This document shows positions 1 through 12,206 of a DNA stretch of 64,000 nt, one piece after another. Positions within the stretch are counted from its first letter, which is position 1. Each line of letters starts with the position of its first letter. Both the position numbers and the translations under genes were made by a program. The notes under the pieces were generated by a model. The model was not told where the DNA came from and did not search any database. It saw only the letters and a list, made by a program, of their open reading frames with translations. The stretch comes from Cyprinodon diabolis (taxonomy: Eukaryota > Chordata > Actinopteri > Cyprinodontiformes > Cyprinodontidae): positions 16,893,479-16,957,478 of the forward strand of contig CM060068.1 in the NCBI GenBank assembly GCA_030533445.1, read 5' to 3'.

Positions 1-269
1 ACTAAAATCACAATTTGTGGAGCATGCATCCTTGTGGATTTATTTGGTTTGAACAAAGTGTCTACATGAAAAACAAGGCCTTTTTTAACTCTCAATTTTC
101 CAACAGGTTATAAGTGAGGCCAACATACATGTTTAAAAAGAAAAGTGCAGATTTATGGGCGATGACTCCTTTTAAAAAGTAATTCACCACATTGTTTGGC
201 ATTAAAGCTGCTCACATATATCATTTAGAAAATGTGCCTTGCTGAAACAGTGCCGAGTGGACCAGGGAA

Positions 270-640
270 CATGTGGGGTGGGTGGGTGTTTGGATTTGTG
301 TGTGTGTGTGTGTGGGTGGGTATTGCTTATATTTGTGGGACCATTTTTTGGGACCAGTATGACCACTATCATTCTGCATTGTGGTGACGGACTACTCCTT
401 GTCGGGACCAATGCCTGGTCCCCATGCCAGTGCCTGGTCCCCATGTATACAAATGCTGTTTCAGGGTTAGGTATTATGTTTAAGACTAAGCTGTGAATTG
501 AGTTTAAGTTGGGTTAGATATGAACCTATAATTGTTAGTTCATGGGTAAGGTTCATGGTTAGGCTCTAGAATGAGTTAGAAATTAATAGAAGTCAATGGA
601 AAAACAACTCAATGATGGAGAAGATGCATGCGGGTGCGTG
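270..640. repeat. Dispersed fish repeat with (TG)n and degenerate TTAGGG-like core
   Basis: A TG-rich start (about 297-325) leads into the phrases 'gggacca' and 'ctggtcccca', then degenerate 'gggttagg' motifs, then 'agaagtcaatgga', and ends in another TG-rich stretch near 640. The same order of parts recurs at 41915-42475, and a worn copy may lie at 2815-3000. I recognise it as a common teleost interspersed repeat but cannot name the family. The TTAGGG-like words are too degenerate to be a telomeric array. Confidence 0.55.
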
Positions 641-659
641 GGTGTGTTCTACTGTTTAA

Positions 660-2790
660 TATGATGTAATTTTTTTCAGACATTTACAAAATTGTCGTCT
701 CTGCATTGCACAGCTGAATTATATGCATTTCAAGAGCTGCAAATTATATTTACATAGAAACATAATGCTATTTGATGATGAATTTTCTGTTGACAAGCAC
801 TGCTTGGGGAGGTGTTGAATCAAGCTCTACAAAGTTAACCAAACTTAACCAAAAAACGATCGAAACTAAGAAAAAAAAATGAATGGTGATTTCTTCTTAA
901 ATGTCTGTGTAGGGGGGGAGCAGACATTTAAATGTTTAATTTATGTCTTCTACCAACCTTATTCCATCTCCATCTTCCATCATTTTTGTTTGCTTGTTTT
1001 TTTTGTATTGTTTTATTTTGTTTTTTTCTTTGTTTCTTTATCAGAAATATAGTACATGCCATGGGTTGGTGGTGCTGGCATGCATCCCCCCAAACATATG
1101 CCTCCTCTCAATAGAGAATTTCAGTCATGAGCTACTGATTACATTTGGCCCAGCCCTTGCACAATTATTTCCAAGAGTCTTTATGAAAAATGGCAAAGAT
1201 TTGGGGATTACAGAATTATGCCAGAGAGAGGAAAAGCATGTGCTTAAACATAAGAAGAAAACTGTTATGGGGAGGAGGGGTTGAGTTTGTGCTCATTTCT
1301 GTATTTAAGATGTGATAAAATCCTGGAAATCTGAGCCTTATGGATAAAATGGAGGAGAAGAAAGAGAAAATCATATTAAAATACTGCAAGATAAAGCAAA
1401 TGTATAAGTGAAAAAGAAAAACACACCCCCAACATGTAGAAAAAGACAGAAAAGAAAAACACAAACATTATTAAGGCAACAGATGAGTGAGTGATTTACA
1501 AAAAAAGAGTAAAGGGACCTCTAATAGCTGCTGCTGAGGGCCACTTAGTGTATCAAGGCTGATGCGTGCACAGCTTGCCAGCTGAATCAAAATGAAGCAG
1601 AGCGCCTGGAATGGACAAACAAACCAGGGTCTGAGAGAAGCAATGAAAAGAGGGAGAGACTGAAGGGAGTTCATGTGTATTATCACAAGCATACAAAGTA
1701 TGTTGGTTTTACCAAAGGGAAGGCTGGCTTCTCTTTGGACATTATTTGCATGAAACAAGGCCTTGTTTTTTCAGGTCTCCTAAAACAGAGAAACTTACAT
1801 AGCAGGCCAATGTTCTCACCTTGTTTACACTGCCAGAGTATGTCTTGAATACAACACCAAGATCCACCCAGGGACTATAAAGAGTATTTAAACGGATATG
1901 ACAGCTTATTTAACAAGTAAACACCTTTTCCACACTGTATGCTGTCATTCGAGTATACACTGCTAAAAAGCGACTTAGAGACTGATGGGTTTGGGGTGAT
2001 ATTACTTTGGTGGAAGTTTTATAAAAACTAAAAAGTTTATCACCACATTCTTCTTCTGAAAGCTTAGATTGAACACCTTTTTAATGAGAACTTTCCTAAG
2101 CTAATATTTTCAACACTCTAAAAAGAGTGACTTGTCATTTATGTTGTAATGAGTAAGAAGTCATTTTTTAAATCTATTTGTCAATATATTTTCGGTATTC
2201 GCAAGCATTTCTGGCACTTTGTGTCATCCAGTTGCAACACTTTCAATGCCTCACAGAGAAGATGCTGGAAAAACTTTGACAACATCCTCTCGTTCAATGG
2301 TTACAATTTTTCCTTCCTTTCAATCAAAGTTAATTCTTTATTTGGCATTAGATGGAAATACTTGCAACAAGTGTGAGCTTTGGGAGACAAGCACTATAAG
2401 AATGTATTATACAAAATCATAAATTAATCTTGTGCAGTCTATCTTGCTTTGTATTAATGTTCCTGGATGTTGGTGGCAAAGCTATGCCAAGTTATTTTCC
2501 TGGTACACTTTTGGCTCCTCAGTACAATATGATAAGGTTAGAGCTAGTTTGGCATACAGTCGTTGACACCCAACAAATGTTATTGGATACCATCATAAAA
2601 AGATCACATTTATGTCCCATTAACCACCAATATCCCCCTTTATAGTCGTTCTGTTTATTTGGGCCTTCAGCCCAAGAAGCAAAAACAAGCATGTTAATTA
2701 TTAAACTGCCTTTCTGGCTAAGAAACAAACCTGCCATTTGTTTCTTAGGAAGATGGGACAATCTCCCAGAAAAAATGCTACATTTTGGGA
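660..2790. other. Intronic stretch, nothing recognised
   Basis: AT-rich unique-looking sequence with no protein motif, RNA gene or transposon end that I could identify. It holds short homopolymers and one small hairpin, listed separately. Open frames here are short and lack family resemblance. Confidence 0.5.
2718..2748. repeat. Short inverted repeat (12-bp arms)
   Basis: Arms CTAAGAAACAAA (2718-2729) and its exact complement (2737-2748) flank a 7-base loop. It could form a small hairpin. Function unknown; it may be chance. Confidence 0.5.
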
Positions 2791-2814
2791 ATTTATAGGT
2801 ACTGTTAAGGAACA

Positions 2815-3000
2815 GCGACTGAAGTCTTTAAGGACAAATGTTCTTCTTGAGTTGACAGTTAGGTTTAGGACTAAGGTGTGAACTGGGTTGAGGTCAGACT
2901 TAGAGTTAGGGATGTATTTGTGATGGTTAGACTAGTGTTAACTCCCCCTGCCACTGGATGGCTTCCACAGAGAACTAAAAACTTGGGTGTGTGTGCATTC
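2815..3000. repeat. Probable worn copy of the TTAGGG-like dispersed repeat
   Basis: Contains 'gttaggtttagga', 'ctaaggtgtgaactg' and 'gagttagggatg' in the order seen in the copies near 480 and 42020, followed by a 'gtgtgtg' stretch near 2986. The match is partial and is judged by eye. Confidence 0.35.
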
Positions 3001-6000
3001 TGTTTATGCAAGTCCATTCTTCTGTTTGAGAAAATTTTTCTGGTTCTTACTAGCTTTGCTTATTAGCTTTTTCTTTAATATTAGATTTATAACTATGGTG
3101 GAAACTGAATTCAGTTTACTGCAGGAGCTTGGTGGGGATTACAGTCATCATTTAAATCTAAATTAATGTGAAAATAATCTGTCAGCCAAGTGGTCCTCTT
3201 TTCAGTTAAAGAATAATTTTGGGTGGATAGTCCACTCAGGGATGGAACTGTTTAAATCATACCTAAATCTCAATTTTTCCAATACCATATATGGCACCTG
3301 CTATATGATGTTGGTACTAAGTATTTTGTCTAAAGTGTAACATATGGAACTGCACACAATGGGCATAAGTCTGTATGTCATGGGCAACCAGTTTGTACAC
3401 TTTCCTAACTGCATCTTATCTGTCAAGATTATATCATTCCAGATGTCTCAATTTTGTAGGACATACTGGCAATATTTTTAGAGAAATAATTTTCTCAAGC
3501 AGCAATTACAAATAGCTATAGTTAAGTGACTTTGAGAGTTAAAGCTATTAGTTGTACAGTCATAGACTTGACTATTTTACATGCAGAATTAAACTTGTAC
3601 CGCATGTTATTGTGCTCTTGACTTTTCAAATCAAGTGAAATTCTATCAGCATTGAACAGTCTCCCCTTAGGGTAAATTTGCTTGAAAATGTACTGCAAGA
3701 AATATTGAGGATGGTCTGAATTGTTTCCCAATTTCTTCAGGCTTTTCCACTGTATAAGGAAACAGTGATCAGAGGGAATGCTACTTGCCTAAATCCAATG
3801 GAAGCATAACGATTTTCATTTATGTTTCTATTGCATAACAAGGGCCTCCCTTTGACTGTTAAGCATTAGTGTTAACTACTGTACACAACAATAAAGAACA
3901 TGTTGACAAAAGCATGTCAAGTTTGAAAATCTGTTTTTATGTCCGTTTAGGGCTTGTAAGTAAATTGATAGTGACACATTTTGGAAAGTCTTTTGAGACC
4001 CCCTGAGCTGCCAGTCAACTCCCACTTTATTTGCTTTCCTCCTCATTTTGTTCTTCCTCTGAGATGAGTTCTGAGTGTCTCTGACATGAAAGGCCTGTTT
4101 GAAACACCATGTTGCCCTCTGAATGAAAGTAAAAACTTTATATGAAGCCCACACGTCCATGCAGTGACATATTAGAGCAGCAGTGACAGGCAGTCAGTGA
4201 CAGAAACTGAACATGACAGACACAGTAAAATCAAATGCCATCATATCTGTGGCAGGCTTTTCAGTTGAATAGTATGCTGAAAATCCATACTGAACATTTG
4301 ACACTTAGAGATATAAAAATAAAACTCTTAATGTGTTGTGACATTCTTACGCAACAGCCTCTTAAAAAATGGCTAACAATATCTTAAACCATTAAAATAA
4401 AACTTTTACTTTAAGTAGGTAAAAAAAAAAGAACGACACATCCCTACACATTTAAAAAAGGACAAACTGACATATTTTTTTATATATTGACACACCATGC
4501 ATTATGTTAAATGAGGTTTAATTCACCCAGTCCACTAATTAAATTGTTAAACCGTTATTTTTACATTTGTGGAGGTATGCAAATTGGATAGTTTGTTTAT
4601 GGTTAATTTTATTTTTTTTTCTGTTTCAAAATAAAGCAAAGGAAAAAAAGGGTGTTTCTTTAGTTTATTATGATTTAAAAAATAATGAGAAAAACTAAAA
4701 TTCCCCTAATAAAAGGTTAGCCTTTTATTAACGCTTCATATTAAAGGAACTAAATGCAGGAATTTTGAATGAATAAACATTTATGTCCAGTGTTCTATGC
4801 TAATGCTAATGCTAATGAAGCGTTAGCCAAAAAGTATGTTCTGATGGTCTAGTCAAGTGAAACTGGACAAAATCACTGTTAGGAAATCAGCACCCATTTC
4901 ATTTCTATATTTTCTAACTGATGTTACTCCATCAGTGGGGCAAGCAATTGATTGAGTACAATGAGTGATCTAGGCACACAGCAGAAAAAAAAGACAAATT
5001 AGATAGCAGCCACCTCCATGGGGATGATGGAGAAAAATTCCACAGACATTTAAATAATCAGGTAAAGGACCAGCAGGGGAATACTTAGGGTTCCATCCAC
5101 TGCTCTGTCTACTAGGGCATATATATTTCAGCGACATAGCGCCATTCAAGCTCCATCAGACACTGGAGTTTCACAGCTAACATCTCCTTAGGCTGCATGT
5201 AGCTTAAAGCTATTTTCTTACTTAATAATTAAGTTACATATTAAAAATTCCTCCACTTCTTCCCCGTCTTCTAAACTATTCCTCCGCTCTGTCCAAAAAA
5301 AAAAAAAAAAAAACAAGAACAAGAGCGTTTTAGTACCCCCACTCACTCTTGGACACACAGTGTGGAGTTTTATCCATTAAAACAATTAGCCATGCACTAA
5401 GGCAGTTTTGATTTAGTAACTTTAAATTGTTTGAATGCAACCAGCATTGACTTTTAATATCTTTTTTATCTTACTTTACATTATTTTATATGGGTAGTGT
5501 TGTAATATGAAAGCAATAATATATGTATAGTTGTTTTCAATCCGCTAAATTAAACCTGTTAGCAGGTTTTTTTCATTTATTTTGACTGAATACTTGCATG
5601 CAAGTTCTGTCTAAATTAGGTGATTTTAGGATTCAATTTAGCCAGATCACATAGCCAGTTGTAGCATTTATACCAAAAGTAAAAAATTAACAGCCAATCA
5701 GTGTGATCAGACGTACAGTATTGGGTAATCGGTATCATGATTAGTGGCAAAAAAAAAAAAAAAATAAAAAAAATACATTAAGACACAGAAGAAGAGAAAC
5801 ATCAACTTTTTAGCCTTATGGAAGCTAATTTATTTGTTGTGTGTATGCTGTTGTGTTCCAGTTTAGTAGGGTTTTGGGGTACAATGCATGATTTAAAAAG
5901 AATAATAATTTAATTATGATGATGCAGTTCTACTTAAGTTTTCTGATTTTAATTACAAAAAAATAAAATCTTAGAAGATTTCATAAAATAAAACATTGTA

Positions 6001-6330
6001 TCTGTCTCCAAACATTTTACAAATTCATCTGAGCCCATCAATCTAATCTAAGTAATTGCCTTGAGAGAAGGAAATGCTGGAGAGAAACTGAGGACTGTGT
6101 TTGATGAATAATTTGCTTTCAAATTTTTCAATGCCTCCTTTAACTTTTAATGAGATTTAAGTCAGTTCCTACTTCCATCAAGGTTTAGTTTGACAGATAT
6201 TAAGACATAAATATAAGTTGGTAAAAAAAAAAAAGTTAAACTGAAGTAAAGAGATAGAAAGAGAAATAATTTTGATTCAATCTCCTAAACTTGGTTTTGA
6301 TAATGTTATATGGACGAAATGTACTTAATT
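3001..6330. other. Intronic stretch, nothing recognised
   Basis: AT-rich sequence with scattered homopolymers (for example an A tract near 5297-5313) and a short triplicated 'gctaat' near 4800. No coding motif, RNA gene or clear transposon ends were found on either strand. Confidence 0.5.
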
Positions 6331-6331
6331 C

Positions 6332-6334
<3 letters not shown>

Positions 6335-6405
<71 letters not shown>
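6335..6405. repeat. (TA)n microsatellite, about 71 bp
   Basis: Uninterrupted alternating TA. It creates a false open frame of alternating Ile and Tyr on the minus strand. A short purine-rich run with repeated 'gggtaagagat' words follows at 6430-6475. Confidence 0.95.
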
Positions 6406-6407
<2 letters not shown>

Positions 6408-8982
6408 AATTGTTCCCTCAACATAAGGAAAGAGATTGAGGGTAAGGGTAAGAGATAAGACATAAGGGTAAGAGATTGGGTCATACAAATAGAACTAAAG
6501 GAATAAAGAAAAAAATGGCTCATACAAAAGATTTTTGCAAGTCACGTAAAGATCCTTTTTTTTTTCCATCATGCGGTGTCATATTGGCTTTAAGTCAGTC
6601 ATTTCATTCATTGTATCAAGAAGTGGTGTTATATGACAATCAATTAAGAAGAAGTACTCTTGATGTCTGTTGCAATACTTCAGTTTAACATGTCCCTCCT
6701 CACTACCCACATTAGGGCCTCACAAATGTGACAGCATGAATCTTGTCCTTCAAAAAAGAACTCCCACATGCCCCCTTCCTGGACCAGTGAAATATTGAGT
6801 GTGACACGGGAGTAATTGCATGGGAAGTAATCAATTAGACACACAATTGAAGGAGACCTGAGGTCTGTGGGCTGCCAGGCAAGAAGCTCAACTGAATGCT
6901 GGTGACATGCACCAAACCAATCTGACTTGCCTCCTCTGTCAGAATTGCTCTCTAATTTCTTAGTAGTTAGTTGATGAAAAAAAGATATAGGGGTCAGAGG
7001 GAGGCACCAATTGTATGCCCCCTCATTATGCAATCCCTAGTCTGGGGGAAACACACCAAGTTAAATCATAACTTTCACCTTGCAACCTGACAAGTACTTT
7101 CTATGACTCCTTATTGTACTGTTGCCACACAGTAGTAAACTAGAAAATTCACCATATGATCCAACAATCGCGAGGTTCTTGAAGAGTGCGGAAACATTTA
7201 CTATTAGGAAGGGTTTTGTATGGTAAAGAGCCATGCAAACATGACATTACTTGTGTATGGAAAAGCCAATGAATGACAACAATTAGGATATCTATCCAAA
7301 ATATGGTGGAAAGAGAAACGGATAAAGAGATGGAAAACAGACAAAAATAGAAGAGTTAAAGAGAGAGCAGATGGGCTATGAAGAAGTGGATAACGCCTTG
7401 GCATAAAACTCAGGCTTGTGTACATGGAAGCAATGAGAGAAGATCATTCAGCAGATGGGGCCTCAGATTGGATGCTTCATTTTAGACACACATGGTGCAG
7501 GCGTGGTGTAGTTCGAAGAAAAAAATAAAGAATCAACAACACTAAACAAATGTAAAAAAAAAAATAGACGCAGCACACCATTGGGAAATGATGGCGTGGA
7601 ATTAGCAATAAAATATGTAAAATCAGAAGGCTTGTCTGTGTTGCGCTCCTAATTGTGGCTGTTAATATTTTGCAAAGCTGAAATTACAATTTGAAAGCAC
7701 AGAGGCTGTGCAAGGTTCTTATAAATACAGACAGAAGAGCTACACATGTATGCCTGAGCATAAAAGACAACAATGTGGATCAGCATGCATCAAATTGCAA
7801 ATGTCAGCAGGAAGAACTGTTTAACCTTTGTCTCACTTACTCAGACAAAGGAGAGGTACAAGAAAAAATGTATGGTGCATTTTGTTCACATCAAATTATC
7901 ACCACAGGCTTTAGTAATTTTTATTGAGATTTTATGTGACAAGCAGTGACAGTGTAGTGAATAACTGGGAAGAGAGCTAAGAATATGTATGAATTTCAAT
8001 CATTTTTTTAAAGATGAAGATTGAAAACTTGAGAATATATGTTATCACCACTGTTCTTTCGATACCGACAAACAAAAAAGGGCAATAAATCTTAGTATTA
8101 TAACATTTTGTGGATTGCTAGATAAAATGTATAAATAAAATGGTTAATTAAACAAAAAAAAAAATCCACAATAAATCAGGAATAAAGTTGCAAGGGCATT
8201 TTAAGTAGGTGTGATACATCTGTAAAACTTCCAGGATACAGCAACCCACTTAAAATGAATCAGTCAAAATCAAAATAAATCAGTCCTATATAGGACAATA
8301 TCAAAGGGGTATTTGTGTTCAACAGAAGTCATTAGGAATACCAAAATAATCATATGGTCATGAAATCAAAAACTCGTGAGAAGAGTAGAGTAATTTCACA
8401 CATCACCGTATCCATACCATTTGCTGTACTCAGTGAGACACTATAGTGGTGTAATTATTCTGTTGGAGTGCTTTCCCCTGCAGGGAGAAGGTAGCTTGGC
8501 ATTGAAAGAACCTGTAACTTAATGAAGTTACCTGTAACTTAAATTATTTAGGTATTAAATTCAGTTCAATTATCATACAGATAAGTAAAAAGTTAAAGGA
8601 GAGTGCCCGCAGTGTTGGACTTTAAGATGCCTGGTTGAGTCAAAAACACATTTATCTTGTCTTAATTTTCTTAAATCCTTAAGTCAAAGTCCAGGTTAAT
8701 AATACTAATAAGAAACTTATGGCAGCACTTTAAAAGTGCTGGTCAGAGATCTCATTACCAAATATGACCAGCAAAAAATAATTTCACAGGAAAAAAAAAT
8801 TGGACTACAGATAAAAAAAAAAAAAAAAAAAAAAGATTAATTCCACAAAACGGGATAAACATAACTACCAAAAAAGGTGGTACCAATAGTTAAGCATCAG
8901 GGTCGCTGAATTAACATACATATCCCAATTTTCTTTATTATTTGGTAAAAGTAAGAAATGCTTATACCTCTTTTTCCTCATA
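6406..8982. other. Intronic stretch; one block looks unusually complex
   Basis: No gene or transposon end was recognised. The block at about 6680-7040 is less AT-rich and less repetitive than its surroundings, with several homeodomain-like ATTA/TAAT words (for example 'aagtaatcaattag'). It could be a conserved non-coding element of the erbb4 intron, but this is only an impression of composition and needs alignment. Confidence 0.4.
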
Positions 8983-8990
8983 GTTATATG

Positions 8991-10255
8991 CAGTAAGGGG
9001 CAGTAGCGCCGCTACATGTAGCGAAGCTATTAGTTTAACTACATTTTCCAGTAGCTTGACCGTAGCGTCGCTGCTTTATTTATCAAGTAACTTTCCAGTA
9101 GTGACGTTATTGTTTTTATCAAGTAGCGACGTAGCGTCCACAAACACTACAAAATCCATGGCAAAACTAAGTAATGAAAGCAGGTTTTCTATTTTTGAAA
9201 CAACAATCGGAGTTATTCGTTGGACATTCATGCATGAGCCTCTATTCTGCCTCTCCTGTCTGTGTCTACGAAACATGCGCATTGCAGTGGAACTCAAAGA
9301 ATGACACACACAGACACAGAGCCACACAGGATGGAGGAGGAGACTAACCTGACAACAGCCAGATGCATGTCTAGCTCCGCTATGTGAGTGGAGCTAGGCG
9401 GAGCTAGACATGCATCTGGCTGGAGGAGGAGACAGGAGCAGAGCGCCTTATCTTCAGAGATTTTGAAACTTGTTGAATCCTCTGATAAAAAGTACGTGTT
9501 CAGATGTTTTAAGGCTTATTTGCACAGATAAGATTTTTTAGGTATGGAGGAACAGCTCTACCGTATATAAAAATAAATACATAAATAAATACATGCTCGA
9601 TAAATAAATAAACATTCAATTAATTACCCCCCAAAATACAATGAATAAATATGTAGGTAGAAATTAAATTATACAGTGAGACATAAATGTATATATATCT
9701 CTTAATTAGCTTCTTTATTTTTTCACCTTTTTTGTAAACAGTTTCATTTGTTACTTGAATGGACTGTTTAATTGAGGTCTGAAGAAGTTTTCTCTAAGGG
9801 AGACCCTAAAGAAATAAGATGCCTTTTGTAGGGTTTTGTTTTCCCTAGAGATGTCCATTGAATGCAAACTCATAGCCATGTCTCCATGTGTAGAACACTA
9901 CACAGTACCTTTAATATGGTTCTAATAACAGCAGATTGTTTTTTTTTTTTTTTTGTCTACTAGTAAATACTTTAGTTTTTTTTTATTATGCTGATCATAA
10001 AACAATTTTTACACTGTGTCATTGGCTGATCTTTAATAAATATTTTAACCAGTGTATCAGACTCATTTTGAATTGTTATTAGGTTGGTACAACGTTAAGT
10101 AGCTTCTGATGTAGTTAAGCTACTTTTAACACATTAGTATAACTTAGCTTGCTATAATTCTTTAGGTGGTAGCTTTGGTGTAGTGAAGCTTAATTTATTG
10201 TTGAGTAACTGATAGCTTAGCTCACTACACTGGACAAGTAGCTTGCCCAACACTG
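8991..10255. mobile_element. Non-autonomous hAT-type transposon, 1265 bp
   Basis: The 8-base sequence GTTATATG stands directly before (8983-8990) and after (10256-10263) the element, a perfect target duplication of the length typical of hAT transposons. The left end starts CAGTAAGGGGCAGTAGC and the right end reads GCTTGCCCAACACTG, giving poor but recognisable inverted ends of the 'CAGTGTTGGGCA' kind. Both ends carry many 'gtagc/gctac' subterminal words. No transposase reading frame survives, so movement would have depended on a transposase from elsewhere. A perfect 25-bp-arm hairpin sits inside. The intact duplication suggests an insertion that has not drifted far at its borders. Confidence 0.88.
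9356..9422. repeat. Perfect inverted repeat, 25-bp arms
   Basis: The arm at 9356-9380 is the exact reverse complement of 9398-9422, around a 17-base loop. Purine-rich 'ggaggaggagac' occurs just outside both arms (9333-9344 and 9422-9433), as a direct repeat. The structure lies inside the hAT element and could mark a small inverted duplication or an internal hairpin. Confidence 0.85.
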
Positions 10256-10327
10256 GTTATATGGTATTTTGGACTGTTACATAAAATTCCAACATAATTT
10301 GAGGAAATATATGATTGTGCTGTCCTG

Positions 10328-10438
10328 CAGTGGGTTGGCAACCTGTATAGGATGTACCCTGCCTTTTGTCCGTAGAATGCTGGAGATAGCAACTGGCCCC
10401 GGTGTGAGCCTGATGGATGGATGTATGGATGGATGGAC
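10328..10438 (+). repeat. 3' end of a dispersed retroelement with (ATGG)n tail
   Basis: Words such as 'gttggcaacctgt', 'ggatgtaccctgcctt' and 'ctggagatag', followed by a GATG/ATGG-rich tail, match a very common teleost repeat whose consensus reads roughly 'ggcgacctgtccagggtgtaccc' in pieces. Two more copies lie at 36318-36405 and, inverted, at 61972-62335. I believe these are 3' ends of a LINE or its SINE partner; the family name is uncertain. Confidence 0.6.
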
Positions 10439-10439
10439 A

Positions 10440-11180
10440 ATTCTAACTTGAGAGGTCGTAATCAGATTAAATACTTTTAAGAAGAAAAGTAAAATAACCC
10501 AGTATTAAATACTTTTTTGTCAAAAGTTTCTTTGGGTTTCAGAAAGTAATGTCAAACAAACAGCTAAACTCCCCACACTTGAGAAGAGGGTATTTTATAT
10601 TTATTATTCTATACACCCCTTTGCACACAAACACAATCCTTAAACTTTTCCAAGCTTTGCTGTGACTTATATTTCATATTCATGAGGATAACTTAGCTAA
10701 GCTTGATTGAAAGGTGCATCAGAGGGAGTCCTATCCCTGCTCAGCCAAAGACCTCCCTTCATCCCATTCTCCACTCCCTTAAACCCAGAAAGTCCATTGA
10801 AAGTGAGCGGAGTGCACCCGAAAAAAATCAATAAGTGGAATGCTACAATATTGTTCCGACAAATTGATTTCATCCAAAGGCAATTTCTACCCAAGTACAA
10901 ATACAGGGTTGAACAGCTGAAGGGGCCTTTTTCAGTTTCTTCTCCCCGTTACCCTCTTATGGTCTTAATAAGTTTGATCTTCTTTTATATGTTGCTTATA
11001 GATGATGCTGATCATTTAACACTTCTCCTGGGAGCTATAGCTAGGGGAGCAATAGAGTAATGTGACCACAACATCAAAGGCCTTGTAATAATTGAGACGT
11101 CTAGCCCTCAGCTCACTAAAGCACTCAGAGGAAAGAAAAGGTCTGATGTACTACAATGCACTTAGATTTATTTTATTAAG

Positions 11181-11214
<34 letters not shown>

Positions 11215-11610
11215 CACATATTAAATAAGAAACCAACAACAACCTTGCACAAATGTTCTTTTTTTACTAAATTTTTTAATTATTCTTTTTTTACTATGGA
11301 GCTAGTGATATGTGTCATGTGCCTCACTAATTTAAACAGCTTTACCTTTTGAGCTCGCTTTTTCGAGATTTTGAAAATGTTTATTTCCCTCAGGAGTTTG
11401 TAGAACAACCTGAGAAAGCCTGGGGGTTTTGATGATGCTATTTATGATCCTGTTGTTTTTTTTTACTCTCTAATGGAAAGGACAGAAGAATGATTTCCTT
11501 TTTGGTAAATACCATGTCAGATGTTGGTGTTTCTTTAACTTCTTTCTTTGAAACTTTGAAATAATTAAATTTACACGGAAGAAAGATTTTTGTTATTTGT
11601 TAGGCTGCGG
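10440..11610. other. Intronic stretch; possible conserved block at 10690-11090
   Basis: No gene recognised. The 10690-11090 part has balanced composition and no repeat signature, unlike its surroundings, and keeps an open frame for 117 codons (10707-11060, plus strand) with no family resemblance. I treat that frame as chance and the block as a weak candidate for conserved non-coding sequence. Confidence 0.35.
11181..11214. repeat. (GTTA)n microsatellite
   Basis: About eight tandem copies of the tetranucleotide TTAG. Confidence 0.9.
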
Positions 11611-11612
11611 AA

Positions 11613-11639
11613 CACTGCATGAAAAGTGGGATTTTCGTC
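11613..11639. repeat. Left terminal inverted repeat of composite element
   Basis: 27 bp beginning CACTGCATGAAAAGTGGG. It pairs with 16619-16645, with one mismatch at the 17th base (G here, A in the partner). GAA precedes it at 11610-11612. Confidence 0.9.
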
Positions 11640-11720
11640 AATATGCGGCACTGTAGATTGTCGTGGAACTTCAGGTTAGCGGCAGTTTACGGCAATTTGC
11701 AGGCTTCGCCGAAAACTCCC

Positions 11721-11742
11721 GTAAATTGTCAGAAATTGACGT
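11721..11742. repeat. Left subterminal repeat of composite element
   Basis: 'gtaaattgtcagaaattgac' resembles the right subterminal words at 16511-16536 (inverted) and 16568-16587 (direct). A looser copy, 'gtagattgtcgtggaact', lies at 11653-11670. Such subterminal motifs are transposase binding sites in CACTA elements, so they support the element call. Confidence 0.6.
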
Positions 11743-12099
11743 GGACTTTCTTAGGCAGTGTTCCCCCCATGCCTCCCCCCATGCAATTCTAGGGGAGGCT
11801 TTAACATGTAAATGAAAATGCTGTGAGCTATACAAATGCAAATCAGGGTTGCAGGGGGAGTTTTACCCAAGTGACATTTTTCTAAAAGGTAAGAAAATCT
11901 CTGATACAAAGAGATCAGGCTCAGTATAGACTCTTATATTTTAGCTTGAATTGATTTATTTAATTAAAGTATAGAGACCAAAACAAATCTTTAGCTGACA
12001 GAGCAATACATTTAGAGCAGTAATTATTTTTTTTAAAAATTGCATTTAAGAGAAAAAATAAAATGTTGTCTATCAATATGCTCAATTCACAATTACTTA

Positions 12100-12206
12100 A
12101 GTGGAAAAGTTTCAAGAAATGAGTCTGAGATGATTCACTTTATAACATGGCGCATTATCCTGTTCGAAGTAGCCATGAGAAGATTGGTGCACTGTGGTCA
12201 TAAGGT
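12100..12206 (-). mobile_element. Tc1/mariner fragment inside the composite element
   Basis: 'aatgagtctgagatgattc', 'atggcgcattatcctg', 'gaagtagccatgagaag' and 'actgtggtcataa' closely follow the non-coding strand of a Tc1-like family widespread in teleosts. Only about 100 bp remain, without ends. A piece of what seems to be the opposite end of the same family is at 53160-53440. Confidence 0.6.

Noticed and set aside
480..570. Interstitial telomere array (TTAGGG)n
   Set aside because: The words are degenerate and occur within a dispersed TG-flanked repeat, also at 42 kb; there is no true tandem array.
6680..7033. 117-codon open frame on the minus strand
   Set aside because: No family resemblance; a chance frame in a balanced-composition block.
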